From positions 1 through 64,000 of the forward strand of contig JBCBVV010000036.1 of the NCBI GenBank assembly GCA_039817415.1: a DNA stretch of 64,000 nt, in the 5' to 3' direction. A model generated the notes under the pieces. The model had not been told where the DNA came from. It saw only the letters and a program-made list of their open reading frames with translations, and searched no databases. The first letter of the stretch is position 1. The number at the start of each line of letters is the position of its first letter. Shown piece after piece: positions 1 through 9,300 of this stretch. The position numbers and the translations under genes were made by a program. Source of the DNA: JALEFZ01 sp039817415 (GTDB taxonomy: Bacteria; Bacteroidota; Bacteroidia; J057).

Positions 1-21
1 CTGACTCATAGTATGAGTCAG
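1..21. repeat. Perfect 10-bp inverted repeat over the first ATG
   Basis: Arms CTGACTCATA and TATGAGTCAG flank a single central G. The ATG at 13-15 of the following small gene lies inside the right arm. It could be an operator, the loop end of a terminator from an upstream gene outside the window, or chance. The left edge of the window prevents seeing its context. Confidence 0.5.
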
Positions 22-327
22 CTGAATACAAACGCACTTAATCTTTCAGGTTTCATTCTCATTCTCCTTTGTCTCAGGTATTATTTTGTCGTCATAAAAA
101 ATTTATTTTTTCCAAAATTAGTAAATGAGCCTTCCTTCTTCTTTGTTTCTGGAACAATACTTATTACAGCAGTTAATTTCTTGTTATTTGTAACCTTTAA
201 TATCCTAGAGAAAGGTGGTGATACGACCTTTCTTGTATTATTTTCTCTGATAAATAGTCCATCACTACTATTAAGAAATTTGTTATACTCATATTCATTT
301 TGGCTTCTCAAACAGTCCAATGCTTAG
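13..327 (+). CDS. Small membrane protein upstream of a histidine kinase
   Basis: A 104-aa protein with hydrophobic segments at about residues 10-28 and 42-65 and a weaker one near 85-98, so it is probably a two- or three-pass inner-membrane protein. I recognise no family. The stop overlaps the start of the histidine kinase by 8 nt, so the two are translationally coupled; a membrane partner or sensory subunit of that kinase is the natural inference. The frame has no stop before the ATG as far as the window edge, so the gene may start further upstream and be partial here. It is AT-rich, like the two genes after it and unlike the rest of the window. Confidence 0.6.
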   Translation: MSQLNTNALNLSGFILILLCLRYYFVVIKNLFFPKLVNEPSFFFVSGTILITAVNFLLFVTFNILEKGGDTTFLVLFSLINSPSLLLRNLLYSYSFWLLKQSNA

Positions 328-1102
328 CTTGCCATTAATTATACTTATAGGAACCACAATTATCAGTCTATTAATCGGCAGTATTATCCTATTTATGGTT
401 GTATACCAAAAAAGGCTAATCGACCAGAAGACACAACTTCAAGAAACTGAACTCAATCAACAGAAACTACTATTACGGGCTAGCATTCAATCAGAGGAAT
501 CAGAAAGGAAACGTATTGCAGAGAATCTTCACGATGAAGTAATGGCTCTTTTGAATACTGCCCGAATCGGAATTTCCCAGGTCCTTGACGACTTAGAAAG
601 CGACAGTAAAAGCTTTGAAAGATCTTATGCTTCAAGTTTAATGATAAGTGAAGCACTTGAAAGAATTCGTAGTCTTTCCAGAGATTTAAAACCACCTGTT
701 TTAGGTACCTTTGGTTTGGTTGCGGGACTTAGAGAACTTTGTAACAAATCATATAGAGCAACTGGAATACAAGTAAAATTTATTTCCCCAGATAGTGTAC
801 AAAGATTAGATCCATTTATCGAGATTAGCTTGTATCGAATTGTTTGCGAGTTATTACAGAATAGTATCAAACATGCTCAACCAAGTTTAATCGAAGTTGA
901 AATTTTTTCTGATAATTCCTTCCTAAAAGTTTCCTTTAGAGATGATGGCAAAGGTTTCGATTTCGAGAATGAGTTAGTTGCAAATCAGCATGGATCGGGT
1001 TTAAGAAATATTCAAAGTAGAGTCCAAGCAATTAAGGGCGAAATTAGGTTTGAAAAGAATTATGATAAAGGTCTTTTGGTAAACATATTGATCATTTTAT
1101 GA
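320..1102 (+). CDS. Membrane sensor histidine kinase, HisKA_3/NarL class
   Basis: This 260-aa kinase should autophosphorylate on a histidine and pass the phosphate to the LuxR-type regulator encoded next. One transmembrane helix (about 5-28) is followed by a short coiled linker, a HisKA_3 dimerisation box around RKRIAENLHDEV (His71), and a HATPase_c domain with the N-box ELLQNSIKHA (about 178-187), DDGKGF (208-213) and GSGLRN (225-230). There is no periplasmic sensor domain, so sensing may rest on the small membrane protein just upstream, whose stop it overlaps. The ATGA overlap with the regulator gene (1099-1102) shows tight coupling. The ligand is unknown. Confidence 0.9.
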   Translation: MLSLPLIILIGTTIISLLIGSIILFMVVYQKRLIDQKTQLQETELNQQKLLLRASIQSEESERKRIAENLHDEVMALLNTARIGISQVLDDLESDSKSFERSYASSLMISEALERIRSLSRDLKPPVLGTFGLVAGLRELCNKSYRATGIQVKFISPDSVQRLDPFIEISLYRIVCELLQNSIKHAQPSLIEVEIFSDNSFLKVSFRDDGKGFDFENELVANQHGSGLRNIQSRVQAIKGEIRFEKNYDKGLLVNILIIL

Positions 1103-1755
1103 AAAAAGGACCCATCTCCATCTTGGTCGCCGATGACTCAAGCCTCTGGCGTGAAGCATTAACCTCTCTATTAGCTGATACAGCTAGCATTAAGATAATG
1201 GGACAAGCAAATAATGGAAAAGAAGTTTTGCATCTCTTAGAAAGTCGAAAATTTGATGTGATACTACTTGATATCAATATGCCTATTTTAGACGGAGTTG
1301 ATGTGAGTAGGCATATTAAATCTTTTTATCCCAGTGTGAAGGTTTTAATTCTAACTCAATATGATGATCATGAATATATTATAGAATTGCTGAAGAATGG
1401 TGCTCAAGGGTATTTAGTAAAAGCTTATACTAATAAGAAAGAGCTTGTGGAAGCTATTAAAATGGTTACTAACAACAATTTTTACTTTAATGAGTATGTT
1501 TCTCTTGCGCTACTTCAAGAGGTAACAAAGCAAAAGTTAGTTACCCCTAAGTTCAACCCAGATGTGGAATTGAAAGAAATAGAGATACAAATATTGAAGC
1601 TGATTTGCCAAGAAAAAACAAGTAAAGAAATAGGAGACGAGCTACATTTGTCCAAGAGGACCATTGAAGATAGACGCCAAATCATGATGCAGAAGATAGG
1701 TGTGAAAAGCGTTGTCGGGCTGGTAATATATGCTTTTCGCATAGGTCTTGGATAA
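1099..1755 (+). CDS. Two-component response regulator, REC + LuxR HTH
   Basis: A 218-aa NarL/FixJ-type regulator. The receiver domain has the acidic pair ADD (11-13), phospho-acceptor Asp58 in LLDINMP, Thr86 in ILTQYDD and Lys108 in YLVKA, so the full phosphorylation site is intact. The LuxR helix-turn-helix is at about 157-215, with TSKEIGDELHLSKRTIEDRR as the recognition part. It overlaps the kinase stop by 4 nt and is its cognate partner. Targets are not visible; the palindrome at 1-21 is one candidate site. Confidence 0.93.
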   Translation: MKKGPISILVADDSSLWREALTSLLADTASIKIMGQANNGKEVLHLLESRKFDVILLDINMPILDGVDVSRHIKSFYPSVKVLILTQYDDHEYIIELLKNGAQGYLVKAYTNKKELVEAIKMVTNNNFYFNEYVSLALLQEVTKQKLVTPKFNPDVELKEIEIQILKLICQEKTSKEIGDELHLSKRTIEDRRQIMMQKIGVKSVVGLVIYAFRIGLG

Positions 1756-2002
1756 CCTTATTTAACATATGATGATTTACAAGAATCATATGATGATCTA
1801 TTTTTTGGAAGAATTCGAAGAATTGATATTCGAAACAATATAAGTACTTCATATCGCCGTTCTTACTGTACCCAATCAAGTCACCAAACGTCAAAACACG
1901 AACAATCGCAATGAAATTCACCAACACATTCTGCCTCAGTTCATTGGAAATGGGGTTTTGTGTACCAGGGATAGAATCCCCTCTTGGGTACATAAAGAAA
2001 CA
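1756..2002. other. Intergenic, no supported gene
   Basis: AT-rich spacer between convergent genes. It contains the direct repeat CATATGATGAT (near 1767 and 1787) and an open minus-strand frame of 110 codons (1682-2014) that overlaps the end of the regulator. That frame has no recognisable family, no signal peptide and no visible promoter, so I do not call it. Short segments resemble the spacer upstream of the subtilase at about 6195-6290. Confidence 0.4.
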
Positions 2003-2037
2003 AAAAGCGATCATCAGAGCTTCTGATGGTCGCTTTT
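2003..2037 (+). terminator. Rho-independent terminator after the response regulator
   Basis: A 16-bp stem, AAAAGCGATCATCAGA against TCTGATGGTCGCTTTT, with one G-U pair and a 3-nt loop. The A/T ends let it act in both directions. Confidence 0.8.
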
Positions 2038-2050
2038 GCCATTAAATGAA

Positions 2051-2081
2051 AATAGCCATCCCGAAATCCGAGATGACTATT
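2051..2081 (-). terminator. Terminator of the subtilase gene
   Basis: Read on the minus strand, AATAGTCATC pairs with GATGGCTATT (one wobble) and TTTTCATTT follows. It lies about 20 nt beyond the subtilase stop. Confidence 0.65.
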
Positions 2082-2102
2082 CTTATTTACACATTCAGGA
2101 GA

Positions 2103-5100
2103 TTATTCTTTCACGAACTTCCTTCTGTAGACCTCTTCAGCGGTTCTAACTTCTAGCACGTACATACCGCTAGCTAGTCCGGAAAGCTGAATTTCGTTTA
2201 GTCTTCCGTTTGCCGTGAGGCGTTGGATCAGTTTTCCCTGAAGGGAATAGATGTTGATGAATTCTGCATCATCTCCAGTTTCTACATGCAGAATGGCGGA
2301 AGCTGGGTTGGGATAGAGTTGAATCTCCACTTCCATGCCCTCTGTTTCCATCAAGGTTTCAGGTGCAAGCGTAGGTCCAACCTGTTGGGTAATAATTCCA
2401 CCCTGTAGACTATTGGAACCCGTACTGAGCCCTGTAATGGTAATGGCATCAATGTAGGTTCTGTCATTGTTGACCGAAGCGTCGTTGCGGAAACGGAAAC
2501 GGCCACCATTGACGAAGCTGTAGTCTGCGCTATTGAGTGTTACCGTAGAGGTATAGAAGGTGTTGTTGAGGATATTGACATTGTCCTTCACCCAAGTAGC
2601 AACGGTCGTAAAGCCACTTCCATCATCGTATTGTAACCAGAAATCTTCACCATTCTCCATGCCTACACAGCGGAAGTAGAACTCCACCTCAATAGAAGAA
2701 TAGCCCGATAGGTTAAATGGATCAGTTGTCATGACAGATGATCCGGTATTGTCTCGTATCCTGATGGAGAAATTGCCTTCATATGCATTGGCACTTTCGT
2801 TTCTTCTGGCACAGTCACTTCCCCCGTCGTTCCAATCTTGCCATCCTGTTTCAAAGAAGTTGGCTGAAATGACAGTAGAACTTCCTCCGCCTGTTCCGTT
2901 GGTGGTAACAGTGAGGGCTGAAGACTGAGCAGAGGTATTTCCTGCGGCATCGCTTGCGCTTACGGTAACATCGTAAGGAGTTGAGACCGAAAGACTTGCG
3001 AAGCTATAGGTGGTGCCTCCGGTCGTTCCTTGTAGGCTTCCATCTAGGTAAACGCTGTAACTTGTAACCCCAACATTGTCAGAGGAGGCACTCCAGGATA
3101 CATCAAAGGAGCTTGAGGTGATATTCGAAGAGGCAAGTCCTGTAGGAACAGATGGAGGATCTGTATCAGGAGCAGCAGAGGTAGTTACGCTAAGGGCCGA
3201 GGATGGAGCAGAGGTGTTACCTGCGGCATCGCGGGCACTGACGCTTACATCGTAAGAAGTTGAAGCAGAAAGGCCGCTGAAGCTATAAGAGGTTCCTGTA
3301 GTGGTTCCATTTAGACTTCCATCCAAGTAAACATTGTAGCCAGTTACGCCTACATTATCTGTGGAGGCATTCCAGGAAACATCAAATGATGATGGGGTAA
3401 TGTTGGAGGAGGCTAAACTTGTGGGAATTGATGGCGCTTGTGTATCTCCACCCCCACTTGTAGTCAAGGCTAGGTCATCTATGGCCAAATCACTTTGCCA
3501 GCCTGGCCCAGTTGTTCCAGTTATTCTCAACTTCACCGTTCCGCCAGCATAGGCACTTAGGTCAATATTTGCGGTACTCCATTGGTTGCCTTGGTTTCCG
3601 GATAAACTCCATAAGTTCGACCAAGTCAGGTCATCATTGGTTGCTTCAATTGTCAAAGAGCCCATGTTTGATCCATACATATGGTATTGGAAAGAGAAAT
3701 CGGCTGAGGCTGCTCCACTCAAATCGAAACAAGGACTTCCTAATATAGCTGTCGCATTGTTCCCTATTTGACCGGCTGTACCATTGGTCGAGGCCTCTAA
3801 GTACATGTAGGATGAACCATCTGCTGCAGAACTTGGTCCTGTGCTAGAGGAAGGGGTGCTTCCCGCATAATTTACCCAATCTCCATCGTCTCCACTTTCC
3901 TGTGTCCAACCATCACCTGATTCGAAGCTTTCGGAATAAGGGAAACTAGAAACGATCCCACTACAATCAAGGGGACGTGTACCGGTTGTTGTTACGGATG
4001 TTGTTGCTTGTGCTCCGCTCCCACCTGAAGGGCAATTGGCACTCACGGAAACATTGTAAGGGGTTCCTGCTGCAAGGCCAGTAGCCGAGTAGCTTGTACC
4101 TGATACGGTAGTTGAGTTCCCGTTAACCGAAACAGTATAGCCATTGGCGCCACTGACAGCATTCCAATTCAAATTAAAGCTATTGTCTGTTACACCAGAA
4201 GCGGTAAGGTTGTTCGGAGCCGCTAGGGTGCATCCAGTCAAGCCTGTTACGACCAAGCTGAAGGTCTGACTTCCAGTGGAAAGAGATCCTTTGTGGCTTA
4301 CTGTAATGGTATAACTTCCCGAGGCATTGTCGATGTCCACACGCTCATAAGGATCTACTGTATTGTCTTGTTTGGCATTCGTGGTGATGCTTGTCAAGGC
4401 CCATGGCAAATAGGAAGATCCACCCTGTGTAACACGAATGTCAAGGTCATTTACCAAAACAGGAGTTGACAGATTAGCTGTACCAGTATTAGCTGTACCA
4501 GCTGGGTCCATCCAACAAATAGAGGCAAATAGAGGCCCACCAGCTGCACTTACGGTAATTGAATAGCTTTGTCCTTGGTTCAAGGTCAATTCCTGAATAA
4601 GGGCGCTATTGCCCTCGTCGCTAATAGCTTCAGCTGCTGATTTTGCATTCATGAGCCCCCACCCATAGACAGCATCTGGTCCATTTGGACCGCCATCTTC
4701 GGCTGTGTGAAGAATAAGCCCCTTCAGAGTGGCTCCGCGCATGAAGCTGCCGTTCACATTGTTGTAATGCTGTTGGAGGAGAAGGGCGGTACCCGATACA
4801 TTCGGGCTGGCCATAGATGTTCCATTGTAGGAGCCATAAGCAGAATTGCTGCCAGACAGAGAGGAATATACCCCTGCACCATTACCCGTAATATCTGGCT
4901 TGATACGATAGTCGTCTGTTGGACCTTCACTGCTAAAAGAAGTAATGGAATACGAGTTTAAGCTTCCGTCTGCATTGACATTGGCATCATTGGCAGCTGC
5001 CACTACTACATTATTTTTTGACGTTTTGAAGGCACTCAGTTTGTCATAGGATGAATTGCCATCTAGTGGATTTGTATTGGCTGTATTGTCATCCCCATCA

Positions 5101-5888
5101 TTCCCTCCTGAGGTAAACATCATGTAGTAAGGGGCATTAACAAGGATCTCATCTAAGTCTCGGGATTCAGCGATATAAGCGCCTCCATACCAGGCAGGCA
5201 GCTGAACTTGTCCAAACTGATTTCTCCAGCCATACCCATAAGAGTGATTGGAAACCAACATGCCATTGGATGCCTGATTTGCCATCTCCGCTAGGTCGCT
5301 GTTCCAGTCAAAGGTTTGTGCTTGTGCATGAGAAGCCATTCCTTTTGCCGCTGGGGTAAAGCCTGAAGCCACCATGGTGCCGGTAACGTGTGTAGCATGA
5401 TCACTGAGGCTCGTGGCTCCATCCCCTTGGGAAACACGGTTGTTACCACCGGCTCCATCGAATTCCTGGTGCGTTTCTCTTGTAGCACCGCCATCCCATA
5501 CGAAGGCCGTCATTCCTTGTCCGTCCAGACTCAAGCCTAGTGAACCCCCACTGTTTAGGTGATCAGCACGAGTGGAAGCCGCTGCATCAGCATTAAAAGT
5601 CTGATAATAAATGGGATTGCCATTCGGTCCTAGTTTGGCGATTTCTGCCTGTCCAAATCCTCCGTTGAAGGTGTATTGGGTAGCCCATCCATTTTGTCGT
5701 GCAAGTTCTAGCACCTGTGCTTTGGCAGCCATTTGCCTACTCATTAGGCGCTGTTCTAAGGAGTCCAGCTTAATTTTATCGTATTGCCCGGTTATAGCTG
5801 CTTTTTGAGCAGCAGTTTGACCGAATGCAAATGGGGAGATCAATAGCGCAAACACGAGGAGTGCGCCAGCCCTGTAAAGGTTGGTCAT
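2103..5888 (-). CDS. Secreted subtilisin-like protease with FN3 domains and T9SS sorting domain
   Basis: A 1261-aa S8 serine endopeptidase exported by the Sec system and then by T9SS. Signal peptide 1-23 (cut after AFG). The catalytic triad is visible: Asp132 in FVWDGG, His164 in SDHATHVTG and Ser357 in NGTSMASPNVSG. A jelly-roll P-type domain follows to about 550. Then come a fibronectin type III repeat (about 555-640), a MAM/lectin-like beta domain (about 650-810) and two near-identical FN3 repeats (about 820-1000) with the shared motif SSFDVSW. Another jelly-roll region precedes the type A sorting domain from YPNPASAILHVE to the end. The likely role is degradation of external protein or peptide. 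Two hairpins lie in its leader (see 5943-6030). Confidence 0.95.
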   Translation of the reverse strand: MTNLYRAGALLVFALLISPFAFGQTAAQKAAITGQYDKIKLDSLEQRLMSRQMAAKAQVLELARQNGWATQYTFNGGFGQAEIAKLGPNGNPIYYQTFNADAAASTRADHLNSGGSLGLSLDGQGMTAFVWDGGATRETHQEFDGAGGNNRVSQGDGATSLSDHATHVTGTMVASGFTPAAKGMASHAQAQTFDWNSDLAEMANQASNGMLVSNHSYGYGWRNQFGQVQLPAWYGGAYIAESRDLDEILVNAPYYMMFTSGGNDGDDNTANTNPLDGNSSYDKLSAFKTSKNNVVVAAANDANVNADGSLNSYSITSFSSEGPTDDYRIKPDITGNGAGVYSSLSGSNSAYGSYNGTSMASPNVSGTALLLQQHYNNVNGSFMRGATLKGLILHTAEDGGPNGPDAVYGWGLMNAKSAAEAISDEGNSALIQELTLNQGQSYSITVSAAGGPLFASICWMDPAGTANTGTANLSTPVLVNDLDIRVTQGGSSYLPWALTSITTNAKQDNTVDPYERVDIDNASGSYTITVSHKGSLSTGSQTFSLVVTGLTGCTLAAPNNLTASGVTDNSFNLNWNAVSGANGYTVSVNGNSTTVSGTSYSATGLAAGTPYNVSVSANCPSGGSGAQATTSVTTTGTRPLDCSGIVSSFPYSESFESGDGWTQESGDDGDWVNYAGSTPSSSTGPSSAADGSSYMYLEASTNGTAGQIGNNATAILGSPCFDLSGAASADFSFQYHMYGSNMGSLTIEATNDDLTWSNLWSLSGNQGNQWSTANIDLSAYAGGTVKLRITGTTGPGWQSDLAIDDLALTTSGGGDTQAPSIPTSLASSNITPSSFDVSWNASTDNVGVTGYNVYLDGSLNGTTTGTSYSFSGLSASTSYDVSVSARDAAGNTSAPSSALSVTTSAAPDTDPPSVPTGLASSNITSSSFDVSWSASSDNVGVTSYSVYLDGSLQGTTGGTTYSFASLSVSTPYDVTVSASDAAGNTSAQSSALTVTTNGTGGGSSTVISANFFETGWQDWNDGGSDCARRNESANAYEGNFSIRIRDNTGSSVMTTDPFNLSGYSSIEVEFYFRCVGMENGEDFWLQYDDGSGFTTVATWVKDNVNILNNTFYTSTVTLNSADYSFVNGGRFRFRNDASVNNDRTYIDAITITGLSTGSNSLQGGIITQQVGPTLAPETLMETEGMEVEIQLYPNPASAILHVETGDDAEFINIYSLQGKLIQRLTANGRLNEIQLSGLASGMYVLEVRTAEEVYRRKFVKE

Positions 5889-5942
5889 AAGTAGAATAGT
5901 TTTGTGTGAAAGGAGAGGGTGATCCCTCTTGAGTTTACCTTT

Positions 5943-6030
5943 TTGGTTAAAAGAACGATGCTCCTCTGGTTCAAGGGGGAGAAGGAGAAGCGTATTTCAT
6001 CGTGGGGGATGTAGGATAGCTTTTAACCAA
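5943..6030 (-). other. Nested hairpin in the leader of the subtilase gene
   Basis: Three nested perfect helices: TTGGTTAAAAG/CTTTTAACCAA (11 bp, 5943-5953 with 6020-6030), ACGATG/CATCGT (6 bp, 5955-5960 with 5998-6003) and CTCCT/AGGAG (5 bp, 5961-5965 with 5983-5987). A smaller hairpin, AGAGGG-ATCA-CCCTCT on the minus strand, lies between it and the subtilase ATG. No U-run follows, so it is not a simple terminator. It may be a structured 5' leader, a small RNA or a short inverted-repeat element. Confidence 0.45.
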
Positions 6031-6344
6031 CGGGCTTTTTCAGCAACAAAACAAACCTCTATTAGGTCATTTGTGAGAAAGACTAAATGGCATAAATACG
6101 ATCATTTGCGCCATCTTAACTGCTCATGAAAGGATAGATTCTTTGGGTTAGGTTAATGAATAAATGAAAATCCTTTCTGACAGTAAGTCTATGTCTAGTG
6201 ATCATTAGATGATCTACTAAACAACTTATGAAAATTTTTTCATATGTCGAAATGGAGACAGCGACGAACGACATGAAATTCACGACGAATGACCAAATTG
6301 TAGCCATATTTGGGGGTGGAAAAGAGTTTTTTCTTTTGAATTTC
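6031..6344. other. Intergenic, nothing firm
   Basis: This 314-bp spacer separates the end of the SprB-repeat gene from the subtilase leader; both are on the minus strand. It is AT-rich, with a short direct repeat (CGACGAACGAC / CGACGAATGAC near 6261-6290) and no convincing gene, tRNA or strong terminator. The subtilase promoter probably lies here. Confidence 0.35.
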
Positions 6345-9300
6345 CTAGCGCAACAATGTTATGGTCCCGCCTCGATTGAGTTCTTGGCCATTGTTAAATG
6401 ATACTGAAACCTGATAGACATATACCCCTTCAGGTACATCCTCACCTCGGTTGGATGTTCCATTCCACTTTTCATCTGGTGTATTGAAGGAACGGATGAG
6501 ACGTCCCCATCGGTCAAAAATCTGGAATTCGAAGCTTACTATTCCTTCATATATCAGATAAAACTCATCGTTGATGTTGTCCCCATTTGGAGTAAATGCT
6601 GTAGGAATGGACAACTTTCCATCTGGGATGATGTCAAGGAAAATGGTTGTATCAACCGGACATTCGAAGTATGAGTTGTAGGCAGTTAAGGTAACAGGGT
6701 ATCGACCTGTTTCAAGGTAGTGATGGGTAGGATTTTCCTCATTAGATAAATTGCCGTCACCAAAATCCCAGACATAACTGACAGCCAATTCACTTTGGTT
6801 GACAAAGGAAATATTGGCTTGGGAAAGCAAAATAGAATCGTTGTAGGAAGGATCGCTTAGGAAAAAGGGAATGGCGGGAGGTGTTTCTGGTATGTCTACT
6901 GGAATTGTCGAAACACATCCACTGCTGTCAATGACACTGACCGCATACAGGCCTCCATATAGTTCGTTCACCGAAAATCCTTCCAATTCATTCCTTCCGT
7001 TCCAGGAAATGGTATGAGGGAGTCTACCTCCAGCAGTAAATACTGTTGCAGAACCATTCGGCCAATCACAATAGGATTCAACTACAGAAGAGGGATCAAG
7101 CTCAAGGGTCAAGGTATCTGGTTCGTGAATCCCAATATCTGCCAGCACGATACAATCATTGGAATCCAAAATGCTAACCATATACCTACCGCCGGATAGC
7201 CCTAAGGCCTCCTGCGTAAATTGGGGAGGTTCAGTGGTCCATTCATAACGATAAGGCGGCGTTCCACCACTCGGTGTAGACAGAATGCTTGCATCTCCAA
7301 AATTGTAGCAGGAAACATCTTCCTTACTTAAGCTCACTTCAAGTAAAGCAGGCTCAAAAATATCAACGGTAAGGCTTTGTTGGCAGGCACTGTCATCTTC
7401 AAGTACAAAAATATGCTCACCTGGTGTCATGTTACTGAAGGTGGAATCCAATCCAAAATCACCTCCATCTACCTGAAATTGATAAGCTGGTACTCCACCT
7501 GTAGCTTGAAGCTGTACTTGGCCATTATTGTTGCCAAAACAGTCTATATTCTGCTGAGAAATCAGGTTTAATTCCAACAAGGGGGGTTGCACAAACTCCA
7601 CCTGAATCTGATCTACACAGCCACTATCATCCCTTACCAGAAAATCATATACGCCAATGGGATAAGGTCCAAACAAGCTATCCGTTTGGTTATTTGCTGT
7701 TTGAATTTCCTCAAAGGAATAGGAAGGACTCCCCCCTAGGGTCGATAATTGAACGAAGGCAGATGTATCCCCAAAACAAGCCACATCAATTTGTTCGCCA
7801 ATGCTCAACGCAAGCATAGGAGGCTCCATGACTTCGATAGGCAATTGGGTTACACAACTACTATCATCCACCACCGTGACAACATAAGAACCTGCCTTTA
7901 GGCTATCAAAGGCCCCATTAGCCTGAAAATTGAGACTGTCTATGCTAAATTGATAAGGTGCAGTTCCCCCATTAGCCCCCATATCTAAACGGGCTGTTGA
8001 ATCGCCAAAACAATCCACGTTTTTCTGGACTAGGGTAACCAATTCTAATAATGGGGGTTCCGTTAACTCAATGGAAAGGGTGTCTTGGCATAGGCTATCG
8101 TCTTGGACAATGACCTGATAGGTATTGGCCGTGAGTCCCACGAAGAGGCTATCTGGCTGATAGTTGATGCCATTAATTGAGAATACATAAGGTAATGACC
8201 CACCTTGACTTCCTACCTGAAGTTCCCCGGTATCAAAGCCAAAACAATCGATATTTCGTGTAAAGGTTTCTTGTCCTTGAAGGGCAGTAGGCTCAAATAA
8301 TTCGAATGGAATGGATACCAGACAGCCATTTGCATCTAATAGAAAAACCGTATCCTGACCTGGACCTAGGTTATTCAAACTTAAGGAATTGATAAAATTG
8401 ACTGTATCCAGGCTGAGTGTATAGGGCTGTGTTCCTCCCGTTCCCTCAAGGCTAATTAGCCCATCATTTAACCCAAAACAGCGTACATCTTTCTTAGCGA
8501 TTAAGGACCCAAATAGGTTTGTTGGCGAGGTAATGGTATCCGTGATATTCGTGAGGCAACTGTTGGAATCTCTTACTTGTATGGTATACTGTGTCGCTCC
8601 TAAGCCACCAAAGGTTGGGGAAGTTTGATAGGTAAACCCTCCATTGATGCTGTATTCATAGGGTTGGGTGCCTCCAGTTACCAAGGCTGTCATACCACCA
8701 TTCGCATTACCGAAACAGTCTACATCCTGAATACTCTGGACTTGAATCCCAAGAGGAGCAGCTGGCTGACTGATGGTAAAGCCGATACTATCCGCACATC
8801 CATTGTTGTCAATAGCAAGGCCTTGATAATTTCCAGGAAATAAGTTGTTGATCGTCGATTGTGGAGAAGCTTGGGTGTTGTTGGACAATAGGCCAGATGA
8901 TCCCGACCATATAAAGGTGTAATTGCTTGCGCCTATGACAGACATACTGGCTTCTCCGTTGTTGTTGCCAAAACAATCCACATCAATCGTAGTAAGATCC
9001 AAATCAAAATCATTCACCTCTACGACAACTTGATCGGAGTCCTGACACCCATTCAGTCCTTCATTGGTAAGATCCAAGACGAATGTACCTGGCGCTGCGG
9101 GCAGAAAAAGCGGGGTTGGTTGAGATGAACTGGATAAATTCGTAGATGGAGACCATGAGTAGGTAACATTGGGGTCGGTGGTCGTTCCCAAAAGAATGCT
9201 GTCATAGATACAAATCGAGACATCTGCTCCTGCATCAACAAAGGGTAGTGGTTGTACCTCAATCTGCACCGTATCGGTATTTTGACATCCGTTTGAATCT

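Noticed and set aside
1682..2014. 110-codon minus-strand frame in a convergent spacer
   Set aside because: It overlaps the regulator gene, has no family, signal peptide or promoter, and crosses a terminator stem.
2820..3480. Recent mobile or phase-variable repeats in the subtilase gene
   Set aside because: The near-identical segments are two fibronectin type III domains, a normal intragenic duplication, with no frame disruption.
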